Of a stretch of 64,000 nucleotides of DNA, positions 48,504 to 60,244 are shown one piece after another. The notes beneath the pieces were generated by a model. The model did no database searches. It was not told the origin of the DNA and worked only from the letters and a program-made list of their open reading frames with translations. Origin of the DNA: Mycobacterium sp. GA-1199. GTDB lineage: Bacteria; Actinomycetota; Actinomycetes; Mycobacteriales; Mycobacteriaceae. The stretch spans positions 1-64,000 of the forward strand of contig NZ_LQIX01000013.1 in assembly GCF_001500045.1 (NCBI RefSeq), in the 5' to 3' direction. Both the position numbers and the translations under genes were made by a program. Within the stretch, counting starts at the first letter, position 1; each line of letters begins with the position of its first letter.

Positions 48504-48937
48504 GATTGCTTCCAGGGAAGCCCGACAGCCTTCCACCCGGTGCCGCCGCGGTGTCCGTTCTCGTCGAGGTGACCTTCGAAGCCGTCGAGCACGTTGTACG
48601 ACGGCCCTATCCCGGCCTCGGTGGCGGCCTCGGCCGCGCCGATCGACCGGTTGCCGGAGCGACACAGAAAGACCACCGGCCCTACGTCGGAACCGGCGTC
48701 GCCGATCGCGCGCCGGAGATCGGCGACGAACGCGTCGTTGTGCGTACCGTCGACGCGGTTCCACTCGATGAACACGGCCTCGCGCTGCAGTGACGACAGG
48801 TCGGGTACGCCGACGAAGCGCCACTCGGCGTCGGTGCGGCAATCCACCAGCACCGCGTTCGGGGTGCCGGTCAGCAGCTTCCAAGCCTCTTCGGGCGTGA
48901 TGTCTCCGGCGTAACTCACGGTCGTTGAGTGTCCCAC
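48500..48937 (-). CDS. Rhodanese-domain protein (Rv0390-like)
   Basis: 145 residues, a single rhodanese domain. The active-site loop is VVFLCRSGNRSIGAAE with Cys as persulfide carrier, and GFEGHLDENGHRGGTGWKAVGLPW is typical of the C-terminus. It likely moves sulfane sulfur, possibly to or from the MetZ reaction, since the two genes overlap by four bases. Exact donor and acceptor are unknown. Confidence 0.92.
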   Translation of the reverse strand: MGHSTTVSYAGDITPEEAWKLLTGTPNAVLVDCRTDAEWRFVGVPDLSSLQREAVFIEWNRVDGTHNDAFVADLRRAIGDAGSDVGPVVFLCRSGNRSIGAAEAATEAGIGPSYNVLDGFEGHLDENGHRGGTGWKAVGLPWKQS

Positions 48938-48939
48938 AG

Positions 48940-49398
48940 CTACCTGGGACCGGGGGAACAGACCTTCCAGGCGTCGCCGTCGCGTACGAACGTCATCTCG
49001 ACGGTCTTCTTGTCGTCGGGCGCCTCGTCGAAGTGGTAGGTCACCTTGGCCGTGGCACGGGCGCCGGCGACCGCGACATCGGTGACGTCATCGACGAACC
49101 GCTCACCGCGTTGAGCGACGGAATCCCGTTGCGCGGCAAGAACTTGCGCCTCGGTGCCGGCTTGCTCCGGGCAGGTGTAGCCGCGGTAGTCGGAATAGTT
49201 CTGCCGTTGCAGCGCGTCGTTCTGCCCCACCGCGGCCCGGGCCACCTGCTGGTCGGCGGGCTCCTGCTCACCGCCGAACAGGTTCAACAGCCCGATTACG
49301 ATCACCACGAGCACAAAGATTGTGAGCCCGATCAGAAACGGCGCGGCCGTGGGCCGGTCCCCGGGTGTGGCTCCGGATTCGGATTGGGATTCGGCCAC
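48940..49398 (-). CDS. Membrane-anchored protein with NTF2-like extracytoplasmic domain
   Basis: 152 residues: polar N-terminus, one TM helix (FLIGLTIFVLVVIVIGLLNLF, about 21-42), then a domain ending TVEMTFVRDGDAWKVCSPGPR, the beta-hairpin typical of small NTF2-like/DUF4878-type proteins. Two cysteines (YTCPEQ and KVCSPG) may pair. It resembles in layout and C-terminal motif the protein at 61704-62564. Two bases separate it from purT and from the rhodanese gene, so all lie in one operon. Role unknown. Confidence 0.7.
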   Translation of the reverse strand: MAESQSESGATPGDRPTAAPFLIGLTIFVLVVIVIGLLNLFGGEQEPADQQVARAAVGQNDALQRQNYSDYRGYTCPEQAGTEAQVLAAQRDSVAQRGERFVDDVTDVAVAGARATAKVTYHFDEAPDDKKTVEMTFVRDGDAWKVCSPGPR

Positions 49399-49400
49399 CG

Positions 49401-50654
49401 CTACCAGAGCCTGCGCAGCGCGGCGGTGACACGGCGTGCGCGGTCACGGGCCACGATCGGATCGGGTGCGGTCGCCAACGCCACCGCGAGCCGTCGCCTG
49501 TCCTCGGTCTCGTCGGGGCGGTTGAACAGGGCGACGTCGCTCTCGGCCACGGCGAGCGCCTCGGCGAGCACCGCCTGCGGATCCTGTCCGGTCGCGGGCC
49601 TCGCCTCCGCGCCGGCGTAGACGATCTCCGCGGCGGCAGGCGAGATCATGATCGTGTCGACGGGCAGTCCCAGGATCGCGCGGGCGTGCAACTCGAACTC
49701 CGAGAGCCGCTGCGAGCGCAGCGTGACCAGGCCGCTGTCATGCGGCCGGGGGCGCACATGGTCGAAGTACACCTCGTCGCCACGCACCAACAGTTCGACG
49801 CCGAACACGCCGCGACCGCCGAGCGAGTTCACGATGCGTGCGGCGATCGATTTCGCGGCATCCAGCGCGGCCGGCGCCAACCGCTGCGGCTGCCACGACT
49901 CGAGCACATCGCTGTCGGCCTGGCGGTGTCCGATCGGTTCGCAGAAGTGCACCGCGGGTCCCGTCGGCCCGACCGTGCGGATCGTCAGCAGCGTGACCTC
50001 GAAATCGACCTCGACCACCGACTCGACCATCACACGGTTGTGCGGTATCCGGCCCGCGGCGACCGCGCGCTGCCACGCGGGCTCGACGTCCTCGGCGCGC
50101 ACCAGCACCGACTCGCCCTCACCCGCGGCCGAAGCGATCGGTTTGACCACCAACGGAAAACCGGCGTGCTGGGCGACCGCACCGAGTTCCTCGGTCGATC
50201 CGGCGAACCAGAACGGTGCGGTGGGCAGGCCCAGCTCGTCGGCGGCCAACCGGCGCAGGCCCTCCCGATCCAGCGACAGCCGGGTGCTGCGCGGGGTCGG
50301 GAACACGTCGGCGACACCGCGCTCGGCCACGGCGATCAGCGCGTCGGCGGCGATGACGCCGCCCTCGGCCACCACAAAGCGCGGATTCTCCTTCTCGATG
50401 AGCGCGGTGAGTTCCTCTGCGTCGTTCATCTTCGCGACGACGGGGCGGTCGGCGACACCGTGCGCCGGCGCGTCGGCGTAGCGGTCGACGGCGATGACCT
50501 CGGCGCCCAGCCGCTGGAACGCCAATGCCAGCTCCCGGCTCAGTTCGCCCGAGCCGAGCAGCATCACCGATGAGGCGCCGGGGGTGCCGGCGACCGGTTC
50601 GGGGTCGGTCACCGGATCGCCGGGATCGACCGCTGTCTGCGGGGTATCAGTCAT
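49401..50654 (-). CDS. purT: Formate-dependent phosphoribosylglycinamide formyltransferase PurT
   Basis: 417 residues. ATP-grasp enzyme that makes formyl-GAR from GAR, formate and ATP, bypassing folate-dependent PurN. Motifs: VMLLGSGELSRELALAFQRLGAEVIAVDRY, FPLVVKPIASAAGEGESVL, IGHRQADSDVLESWQP, GVFGVELLVRGDEVYFDHVRPRPHDSGLVTL, as in E. coli PurT. First gene of a tight minus-strand operon with the membrane protein, rhodanese, metZ and the acidic hypothetical protein. Confidence 0.95.
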   Translation of the reverse strand: MTDTPQTAVDPGDPVTDPEPVAGTPGASSVMLLGSGELSRELALAFQRLGAEVIAVDRYADAPAHGVADRPVVAKMNDAEELTALIEKENPRFVVAEGGVIAADALIAVAERGVADVFPTPRSTRLSLDREGLRRLAADELGLPTAPFWFAGSTEELGAVAQHAGFPLVVKPIASAAGEGESVLVRAEDVEPAWQRAVAAGRIPHNRVMVESVVEVDFEVTLLTIRTVGPTGPAVHFCEPIGHRQADSDVLESWQPQRLAPAALDAAKSIAARIVNSLGGRGVFGVELLVRGDEVYFDHVRPRPHDSGLVTLRSQRLSEFELHARAILGLPVDTIMISPAAAEIVYAGAEARPATGQDPQAVLAEALAVAESDVALFNRPDETEDRRRLAVALATAPDPIVARDRARRVTAALRRLW

Positions 50655-50714
50655 CGGGGCTCCAGCCTGCCAGACGTCTTCGCCGACCGGCCACCGCCGT
50701 CGGGTAAGCGAACC

Positions 50715-51200
50715 TCAATTCGGGATGGCGGACTGCTCCAGTTGGCCGCGGAATTCGCGCATGGATTCGATGAGCGCGGCGAACGTGCGATGCGCGGCAG
50801 CCAATTCGTCATCCGACAAACCCGCCAACGCGGCGCGGGTGCGTTCACTGAGCGGGGTGAAAAACCCTCGGGCGACGTCCACTCCGTGATCTGCCACACG
50901 CAGGATCACTTTTCGGCGATCCCGAGGATCCGACTCGCGACGGAAGTGCCCCGAAGCGATCATCCGCTCGACCAGGTAGGTGATCGCCGCGGCCGACATA
51001 CCCATCCGTCTGCGCAGGTCCCCCGCCGTCAACGGCACACCCTCCGTCTCGGCCACCATCACATGCAGCAAGGCACGAAAGTCGTTGGCCGCGACATCAT
51101 GTCGGCTCGCGAAGAGCCTGCCGATCTCATCGGACTCGGCGTTCATCGCGCGCACGTCTGCGGCGATCGTCGACTCCAGCGCCTCACGGTCCTCTGACAC
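50715..51200 (-). CDS. MarR-family transcriptional regulator
   Basis: 161 residues from GTG 51200, which sits six bases after TATGCT (leaderless pattern). Winged-helix region: FRALLHVMVAETEGVPLTAGDLRRRMGMSAAAITYLVERMIASGHFRRESDPRDRRKVILRV, with the typical DxRxxR-like wing. It is divergent from the MMPL transporter with a 69-base AT-rich interval, the standard arrangement of a MarR repressor with the efflux gene it controls. Confidence 0.92.
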   Translation of the reverse strand: MSEDREALESTIAADVRAMNAESDEIGRLFASRHDVAANDFRALLHVMVAETEGVPLTAGDLRRRMGMSAAAITYLVERMIASGHFRRESDPRDRRKVILRVADHGVDVARGFFTPLSERTRAALAGLSDDELAAAHRTFAALIESMREFRGQLEQSAIPN

Positions 51201-51269
51201 GCCGAAAGCATAGGCCGAGTCGGCGGGAGTGGTTTGATTGTTAGTTAAGTTTTTGAAATATTCGTAGGC
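51201..51269. promoter_or_regulatory. AT-rich divergent control region of the MarR and MMPL genes
   Basis: 69 bases between the two starts. TATGCT (51207-51212, minus) serves the MarR gene. The segment TTGATTGTTAGTTAAGTTTT (from about 51232) is strikingly A+T-rich for this genome and is the likely operator, though I cannot resolve a clean palindrome in it. Confidence 0.5.
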
Positions 51270-53288
51270 ATGTCCCGCCGCCTCTCCTGGATCCTCGCGG
51301 TGCTCGTGGTGCTCGTGTCGGGCGCCCTGATGGGCCTCGTCGGCAGCGACGACTCGAGCGCGCGCTCGCCGGTGCCCGTGCCCGCATCCGCCGAGTCCGC
51401 GCGCCTCGACGCCCTGCGCGCCGAGTTCCCCGGCGGTGACCGCGTTCCCGCGATCGTCGTGATCACCCGTACCGACGAAGCGCCGCTGAGCCCGGCCGAC
51501 GTCGACGTCGTCAAGCAGAAATGGCCTGCGGCCCAGTTGTCCGAGGACGGCGCGGCCGGTCTGGCCGTGGTGCCGATGGACGCCGACCTCTCCGGGTTCG
51601 ACCTGACCGACGCGGTCGAGAAGGTGCGCGCGGAGGCCGCCGAGGGGTTGCCCGCCGACCTGCGCAGCGAGGTCACCGGCGGCCCCGCGTTCGGCGCCGA
51701 CATCGCGAACTCGTTCTCCGGCGCCAACTTCACGCTGCTCGCGGTCACCGCCACGGTGGTCGCACTGCTGCTGATCATCACCTACCGCTCCCCCGTGCTG
51801 TGGCTGGTGCCGCTGGCGGTGATCGGATTCGCCGACCGGGTGGCCGCCGTGCTCGGCACCGCCGTGGCCCAGGCGGCCGGCATGAGCCCGGACGGCTCGA
51901 CCTCGGGCATCACCAGCGTGCTCGTGTTCGGCGCCGGTACCAACTACGCGCTGCTGCTCATCTCGCGGTACCGGGAAGAGTTGGGCCGCACCGAAAATTA
52001 TCACGACGCACTGGACACGGCGGTGCGACGGGCCGCGCCGGCGATCATCGCCAGCAATGCGACGGTGGTGCTGGCGCTGCTCACGCTGCTGTTCGCGTCG
52101 TCGCCGAGCGTGCGCAGCCTCGGCGTGCAGGCCGCAGCGGGCCTCATCGTCGCCGCGGTGTTCGTGCTGCTGGTGTTGCCACCGCTGCTCGGCCTGTTCG
52201 GTAAGCGCTTGTTCTGGCCGTTCATCCCCAAGCTCGGCGACCGGGCGCTCACCGACAGCGGCATCTGGCACCGCATCGCCGAAGCGGTGGCCCGCAGGCC
52301 CGGTTCCGTCGCGACGATCTCGATCGGCGGCCTTGCGGTGCTGTGCATCGGGTTGGTCGCCACCCCGATCGGGCTGTCGCAGACCGAACAGTTCCGGGTG
52401 CAGGCCGAGTCGGTCAGCGGATACTCACGGTTGGCCGACCACTTCCCGAGCGGCCTGACCGACCCCACCCGCGTCATCGCGTCCACCGACCGCGCCGCAG
52501 ACGTGCAGCGTGCGATCACCGAAACCCCCGGCGTGGTGTCGGCCGACCCCGCGGGGCAGACCCCCGAAGGTCTGACGCAGTGGTCGGTGGTCCTCGCCGC
52601 CGAACCCGCCTCCGATGAGGCCTTCGAAGCCGTTGACGCGCTGCGTGATTCGGTACGATCCGCCGATCCGGAGGCGTTGGTCGGCGGTTCCGACGCCACC
52701 GCCCGCGACGCCAGCGCCGCCGCGTCGCGCGACCGGGCGGTCGTGATCCCGGCCATCCTCGTCGTGGTGCTCGCGGTGCTGTACGTGTTGCTCCGCGCTG
52801 CGCTGGCACCACTGATCCTGGTCGCGGTCACGGTGTTGAGCGCGTTGGCCGCCCTAGGCCTCGGCGGCTGGGCCAGCGTGCACGTCTTCGGCTTTCCCGC
52901 CCTCGACAACACCACACCGCTGTTCGCGTTCCTGTTCCTCGTCGCGCTCGGGGTGGACTACACCATCTTCCTGGTCACCCGCGCGCGTGAGGAGACGCCC
53001 GAACACGGCACGCGCGGCGGGATCGTGCGCGCCGTGTCCGCGACCGGAGCGGTGATCACCAGCGCGGGAATCGTGTTGGCCTCGGTGTTCTGCGTGCTCG
53101 GCGTGCTGCCGTTGATCGTGCTCACCCAGATCGGCATCATCGTCGGCCTCGGCATCCTGCTCGACACGTTCATCGTGCGCACCGTGATCATCCCGGCGTT
53201 GTTCACGCTCATCGGGCCGCGGATCTGGTGGCCGGCACTCAAGGACCGCGACGCCGAGCGGGACGTTTCGGTCGATCAGCGCGAGTAG
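51270..53288 (+). CDS. MMPL-family transporter (RND superfamily)
   Basis: 672 residues, about 12 TM segments in two repeats, each with a large extracytoplasmic loop between its first two helices. Repeat one has VLVFGAGTNYALLLISRYREEL and repeat two LVALGVDYTIFLVTRAREE. The proton-relay Asp-Tyr pair is present in repeat two; in repeat one it reads Asn-Tyr (N225). The protein is short beside MmpL3 (over 900 residues) and resembles the YdfJ/ActII-3 group, which exports small lipids or antibiotics. Probably repressed by the divergent MarR protein. Confidence 0.9.
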   Translation: MSRRLSWILAVLVVLVSGALMGLVGSDDSSARSPVPVPASAESARLDALRAEFPGGDRVPAIVVITRTDEAPLSPADVDVVKQKWPAAQLSEDGAAGLAVVPMDADLSGFDLTDAVEKVRAEAAEGLPADLRSEVTGGPAFGADIANSFSGANFTLLAVTATVVALLLIITYRSPVLWLVPLAVIGFADRVAAVLGTAVAQAAGMSPDGSTSGITSVLVFGAGTNYALLLISRYREELGRTENYHDALDTAVRRAAPAIIASNATVVLALLTLLFASSPSVRSLGVQAAAGLIVAAVFVLLVLPPLLGLFGKRLFWPFIPKLGDRALTDSGIWHRIAEAVARRPGSVATISIGGLAVLCIGLVATPIGLSQTEQFRVQAESVSGYSRLADHFPSGLTDPTRVIASTDRAADVQRAITETPGVVSADPAGQTPEGLTQWSVVLAAEPASDEAFEAVDALRDSVRSADPEALVGGSDATARDASAAASRDRAVVIPAILVVVLAVLYVLLRAALAPLILVAVTVLSALAALGLGGWASVHVFGFPALDNTTPLFAFLFLVALGVDYTIFLVTRAREETPEHGTRGGIVRAVSATGAVITSAGIVLASVFCVLGVLPLIVLTQIGIIVGLGILLDTFIVRTVIIPALFTLIGPRIWWPALKDRDAERDVSVDQRE

Positions 53289-53331
53289 AAGCGACCAAAG
53301 CGTCGATCTCGAGGAGTTCGCGCTCCGCGGG

Positions 53332-53337
53332 TAGCGT
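53332..53337 (+). promoter_or_regulatory. Predicted -10 (TAGCGT) of the P450-ferredoxin pair
   Basis: TAGCGT, six bases, ATG 53344, 44 bases after the MMPL stop; suggests independent leaderless transcription. Confidence 0.4.
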
Positions 53338-53343
53338 CGGGTC

Positions 53344-54552
53344 ATGACGCAAGCACCGGAGCTGCCGCCTCTGCACATGCGTCGCGACGCCTTCGACCCG
53401 ACCCCCGCGCTGGCCGAGATCCGCGACACCACCGGCGTCCGCACGGTGGTCAATTCCTTCGGTATGACGGTGTACCTCATCACCCGCCATGACGACGTGA
53501 AGCTGGTGCTGTCCGATCACGAGAGGTTCTCCAACGGCCGTCCCCCGGGTTTCGTCGTGCCCGGGGCGCCGACGCTGTCGGAGGAGGAGCTCGCCACTGC
53601 TCGGGCCGGCAACCTGCTCGGTCTGGACCCGCCGGAGCACCAGCGGCTACGCCGCATGCTCACCCCGGAGTTCACGATCCGCCGGATCAAACGGCTCGAG
53701 CCCCGCATCGTCGAGATCGTTCAAACCCACCTCGACATGATGGAAACCGCCGGTGCCCCCGTCGATCTCGTCGAACACTTCGCACTGCCGATCCCGTCGC
53801 TGGTCATCTGCGAGCTACTCGGGGTGCCCTACGAGGACCGGGACGACTTCCAGCACCGCAGCGCGCGCCAGCTCGACTTGTCGCTGCCGATCACCGAGCG
53901 GCTGGAGCTGCAGCGGGCGGGGCGGGTGTACATGCGGTCGCTGGTCGAACGCGCACGGCGGCGGCCCGGCGACGACATCCTCGGCATGCTGGTCCGCGAA
54001 CACGGCACCGAGCTCAGCGACGACGAACTGGTCGGCACCGCCGGGCTGCTGCTTCTGGCCGGCCATGAGACCACCTCGAACATGCTCGGCCTGGGCACGT
54101 TGGCCCTGCTACGCCATCCCGAGCAGCTCGCCGTCGTCCGCGACGATCCCGACGCCATCGGACCCGCGGTCGAGGAGCTGCTGCGCTGGTTGTCCATCGT
54201 GCACACCGCGATACCGCGAATCACCACCACCGACGTCGAGATCGCGGGTGTGGCGATCCCGGCCGGACAGCTGGTGTTCGCGTCGCTGCCGTCGGGTAAC
54301 CGCGATCCCGGGTTCATCGACGCCCCGGACGTGCTCGACATCGGCCGCGGCGCCGCCGGGCATCTCGCGTTCGGTCACGGCGTACACCACTGCCTCGGGG
54401 CGCCGCTGGCGCGGATGGAGATGCGCATCGCGTTTCCCGCTCTGCTGCAACGTTTCCCGGCCCTGCGACTGGCCGAGGACTTCGTCGATGTGCAGTTCCG
54501 GTCGTTCCACTTCATCTACGGTCTCAAGTCGCTGTCAGTGGATTGGAGGTGA
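53344..54552 (+). CDS. Cytochrome P450 (bacterial class I)
   Basis: 402 residues. I-helix LLLAGHETTSNM with the acid-alcohol type Glu-Thr, ExxR in AVEELLRWL, and heme loop HLAFGHGVHHCLGAPLARMEM with the axial Cys. N-terminal DPPEHQRLRRMLTPEFT and PSLVICELLGVPYEDR agree with soluble actinobacterial P450s of the CYP105/CYP107-like broad group. The ferredoxin gene just downstream is its probable electron donor. Substrate cannot be told from sequence. Confidence 0.94.
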   Translation: MTQAPELPPLHMRRDAFDPTPALAEIRDTTGVRTVVNSFGMTVYLITRHDDVKLVLSDHERFSNGRPPGFVVPGAPTLSEEELATARAGNLLGLDPPEHQRLRRMLTPEFTIRRIKRLEPRIVEIVQTHLDMMETAGAPVDLVEHFALPIPSLVICELLGVPYEDRDDFQHRSARQLDLSLPITERLELQRAGRVYMRSLVERARRRPGDDILGMLVREHGTELSDDELVGTAGLLLLAGHETTSNMLGLGTLALLRHPEQLAVVRDDPDAIGPAVEELLRWLSIVHTAIPRITTTDVEIAGVAIPAGQLVFASLPSGNRDPGFIDAPDVLDIGRGAAGHLAFGHGVHHCLGAPLARMEMRIAFPALLQRFPALRLAEDFVDVQFRSFHFIYGLKSLSVDWR

Positions 54553-54557
54553 CGGTT

Positions 54558-54749
54558 GTGAAGGTACATGCCGACCGCGACGTCTGCATCCAGGCCGGCA
54601 ACTGCGTGATGTCGGCCGACGCCGTTTTCGACCAGGACGACGACGGCATCGTCGTGGTGCTGGTGGATGAGGTGCCCGACGATGAGCTCGACCACGCCCG
54701 CGAGGCCGTGAAGCTCTGTCCGGCACAGGCTCTGCGGCTCGTCGACTAG
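54558..54749 (+). CDS. 3Fe-4S ferredoxin, partner of the P450
   Basis: 63 residues from GTG 54558, chosen for GGAGG at 54545-54549; GTG 54549 and TTG 54543 are also in frame. Three cysteine ligands, C10, C16 and C54 (VCIQAGNC and KLCPAQAL), where a fourth would make a 4Fe-4S cluster, so this is the P450-associated 3Fe-4S type. Acidic surface. It passes single electrons to the P450; the reductase is encoded elsewhere. The stop overlaps the convergent membrane-protein gene by four bases. Confidence 0.93.
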   Translation: MKVHADRDVCIQAGNCVMSADAVFDQDDDGIVVVLVDEVPDDELDHAREAVKLCPAQALRLVD

Positions 54750-55387
54750 CCGGGGCCGGGTCGGTGCGCGAGCAGTTGCACGCTGACCACTGCGACCCAC
54801 GCCGGGAAGATCAGCACCGACCACATGCTGAGGTCGGCGGCCAGCAGTACCGCGACGGCCACCACGTAGGTGGCGATGCCCAACCACCGCGGCATCAGCC
54901 GCGTCCTCACCCAGATCGTGGCCAGCGAGATCATGAACACCGCCGCCATGCGCAGAGCGTAGGTCTTCGATAACGTCAGCAGCGTCATCTGTCCGAACGC
55001 AGCGACATCGGGATGCGCTGCGGCACCGCTGCGTTCGAGTCCCACACCCACGGCGACGGCGGCGAACATCATCGCCAGGAACAGCAGGCCGCTTCCGAGG
55101 AAGACGGTCGCGAAGAACTTGTCCTCGTACCGGCCCATGCCGTCCCGCAGCACACCCATGAACCATAGGAACGCGATCCCCGCGAACGGCATGAGGATCG
55201 CCGCGATCCGCATGTTGACGCTGTGCTCACCCACCCACTGCGAACCCGGCTCCCCGCCCTCGGGCAGGGCGATGCGGATCAGCACGAGCGCCGTCGCGAA
55301 CAGCAGCGCGAACGCGACACCGGCCAGGGCGGCCGAGCGGGGCGCGGTCAGGCTTCGGGGCCGCTGACTGGTTCGGTCGCTTGTCAC
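54746..55387 (-). CDS. Integral membrane protein with about six TM helices
   Basis: 213 residues with hydrophobic segments near 20-40, 60-80, 88-112, 135-158, 165-180 and 185-205. HSVNMRIAAILMPFAGIAFLWFMGVLRD near the middle is the most distinctive stretch. No transporter motif recognised. It lies 91 bases downstream of the thioesterase gene on the same strand, so it may belong to the purA transcript. Function unknown. Confidence 0.7.
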   Translation of the reverse strand: MTSDRTSQRPRSLTAPRSAALAGVAFALLFATALVLIRIALPEGGEPGSQWVGEHSVNMRIAAILMPFAGIAFLWFMGVLRDGMGRYEDKFFATVFLGSGLLFLAMMFAAVAVGVGLERSGAAAHPDVAAFGQMTLLTLSKTYALRMAAVFMISLATIWVRTRLMPRWLGIATYVVAVAVLLAADLSMWSVLIFPAWVAVVSVQLLAHRPGPG

Positions 55388-55478
55388 GTCCGTGATCGTG
55401 ACATCGGGTGCACGAAGGTGCGGGCGGATCGCCGATTCTCGCTGGTGACGGTTCGTCAGCAGTTCCGGCGCGCCAGTG

Positions 55479-58096
<2,618 letters not shown>

Positions 58097-59420
58097 ACCG
58101 CACCATCGTGCCGTCGCGCGGCACAACGACCGGCGCGGCCCGCAGCGGCGCGGTCTCCCGCCGCGGGTTGACCGGTTCGAGATCGCCCTCACGGAGGATG
58201 GTGTGCAGTGTCGTGGTCAGCTCGCACATCGAGAAGCTGGCGCCGATACACCGTTTGAGGCCCCCACCGAACGGGACCCAGGCGTAGGGGTGCGGCCGGC
58301 TGTCAAGGAACCGCTCGGGCCGGAACTCGGCCGGTGCGGGATAGGTGACGGGATCCCGGTTGATGACATCGAGCAGCAGCACGATGCGAGTCCCCGGGTC
58401 CAGGATGTAGTCACCAAGCCGGTAGCGGCCGGTGGTCATCCGGCCGGTGATCGGCGCGGCCGGCCACAGCCGCAGCGTTTCGGAGATGGCGGCTTCGGTG
58501 TACCGGGTGTCGCCGGACCGGCTTTCGGCACGCACCCTCGCCAACGTGTCCGGGTGGTGCAGCAGCAGGTCGACCAGCCACGCCAGAGTCGTCGCGGTGG
58601 TTTCGTGACCTGCGAGAACCAAGGTGATGAGGTCGGCTCGAACCTCGTCCTCGGACAGGCGATCACCGTCGTCGGTCCGAGCGTTGGCGAGCATGCTCAG
58701 GATGTCAGTGCGGTCGGCCGAGGAAGGATCGGAACGTCGTTCGGCGATCAACGGCAGCACCAACTCGTCGATCCTGCGGTTGACCTCGGACAGCTTGCCC
58801 CACCGGCGCAGTGCCCCCACGCGCCGCAGCGCATATCGCACAGGTGTCTCCTCGGACAGCGCCAAGTCGAGCAATTCCTCGAACGGCTTGCCGAACCGAG
58901 TCACCGATTCCGGGTCACCGATCCCGAAGACGACCTGCACGATGATGTCCAGGGTGAGCTCACGGGCGGCCTCGAGCATGCGCATCGAGCGCCCGACGGG
59001 CCAGGTTGCCATCGCCGACCGCGTCGCCGCTTCGATGATCGGCACGTAGCTGGTGAGCATCTGGCCGTGTAGCGGCGGGGTGAGCAACCGACGCCTGCGC
59101 AAATGCTCGGGCTCTTCCTGGACGAACATGGATCGTGGACCGTAGATCGCCGCAGCCGGACCCACCCCTTCGCCGCCCAGCAGGATGTCGGGCTGCTCGG
59201 TGAACACCTGCTTGGCCAGTGTCGCATCGGCGACGGCGACCACCTTTCCGAAACCCAGAACGGGCAGTTCCACCACGGGGCCGTAACGCTGTATCAGCTG
59301 GTGCACGAGCTGCTGGCCGCCCAGTCCGAACGCCGCGGCATACACGCCCCCGAAAACCGGGGAGAAGGGTTTGGGCGCAGGCAGCCTTGGTGGTCGCATG
59401 CTCGACTGTCTCACAGTCGG

Positions 59421-59426
59421 TAGCTT
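59421..59426 (+). promoter_or_regulatory. Predicted -10 (TAGCTT) of the M50 peptidase gene
   Basis: TAGCTT, six bases, GTG 59433; leaderless pattern. Confidence 0.4.
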
Positions 59427-59432
59427 CGACCC

Positions 59433-60212
59433 GTGAGCGTTCGACCGCTGCACCGGTCGGTGCGGCCCAGCCCCGTCTTCCTCGCGATCGTGGCGGCCAC
59501 CGTGGCCGGCGGCGTGGTGGCGTGGGTGTGCACGACGGAGATCCGACCGCTGGCCTATATCGGGCTGTTCACGTTCGTGATCGCGGGTTGGCTGGTGTCG
59601 TTGTGCGTGCACGAGTTCGCCCACGCCTACACCGCATGGCGATTCGGTGACCGCGACGTCGCGGGGCGCGGCTACCTCACGCTCAACCCGCTCAAGTACT
59701 CCAACCCGCTGTTGTCGATCGGGCTGCCGGTCGCGATCATCGCGATCGGCGGGATCGGCCTGCCCGGCGGGGCGGTGTATGTCCACACCGGCTGGATGAC
59801 CAAGCGTCAGCGCACCCTGGTCAGCCTTGCCGGACCGTCCACCAACCTGGTGTTCGCCGCCCTGCTGCTGGTGCTGACGAGCGTGCTCTACGACCCCGCA
59901 CACGGAGTGTTCTGGTCCGGTATGGCGTTCCTGGGTTTTCTCCAGGTGACGGCGTTCGTGCTGAACATGCTCCCGGTCCCCGGGCTGGACGGGTACGGCG
60001 CGCTCGAGCCGCACCTGAGCCCGCAGACCCAGCGAGCGGTGGCCCCGGCCAAGCAGTGGGGGCTGCTGGTCTTGCTGCTGCTGCTCTTCACCCCGGGACT
60101 CAACACGTGGTTCTGGCAGCTGGTGCTGTGGTTCTTCGACTTCACGGGCGTGCCGCGTCCGCTGGTGTGGCTGGGCAGTGATCTGACCCGGTTCTGGTCG
60201 GCCTGGTTCTGA
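59433..60212 (+). CDS. Site-2-protease-like M50 peptidase (Rv0359-like)
   Basis: 259 residues, about six TM segments. The zinc-binding HExxH is in LVSLCVHEFAHAYTAWRFGD, and the third ligand Asp in LNMLPVPGLDGYGAL. Members cleave TM segments of anti-sigma factors and other membrane proteins. It lacks a PDZ domain, like the small rhomboid-sized M50B branch. Position next to purA and an Rv0358-like gene matches Rv0359. Confidence 0.93.
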   Translation: MSVRPLHRSVRPSPVFLAIVAATVAGGVVAWVCTTEIRPLAYIGLFTFVIAGWLVSLCVHEFAHAYTAWRFGDRDVAGRGYLTLNPLKYSNPLLSIGLPVAIIAIGGIGLPGGAVYVHTGWMTKRQRTLVSLAGPSTNLVFAALLLVLTSVLYDPAHGVFWSGMAFLGFLQVTAFVLNMLPVPGLDGYGALEPHLSPQTQRAVAPAKQWGLLVLLLLLFTPGLNTWFWQLVLWFFDFTGVPRPLVWLGSDLTRFWSAWF

Positions 60213-60244
60213 TCCGCCGTGGCGCGCCCGCAGCGGCCACATCC

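Noticed and set aside
48504..48884. N-terminal extension of MetZ
   Set aside because: It is in a different frame over the rhodanese gene; the ATGA overlap at 48500-48503 marks the real junction.
48400..48960. SAM-responsive riboswitch upstream of metZ
   Set aside because: metZ is directly coupled to the rhodanese gene, so there is no leader, and no conserved aptamer motif was seen.
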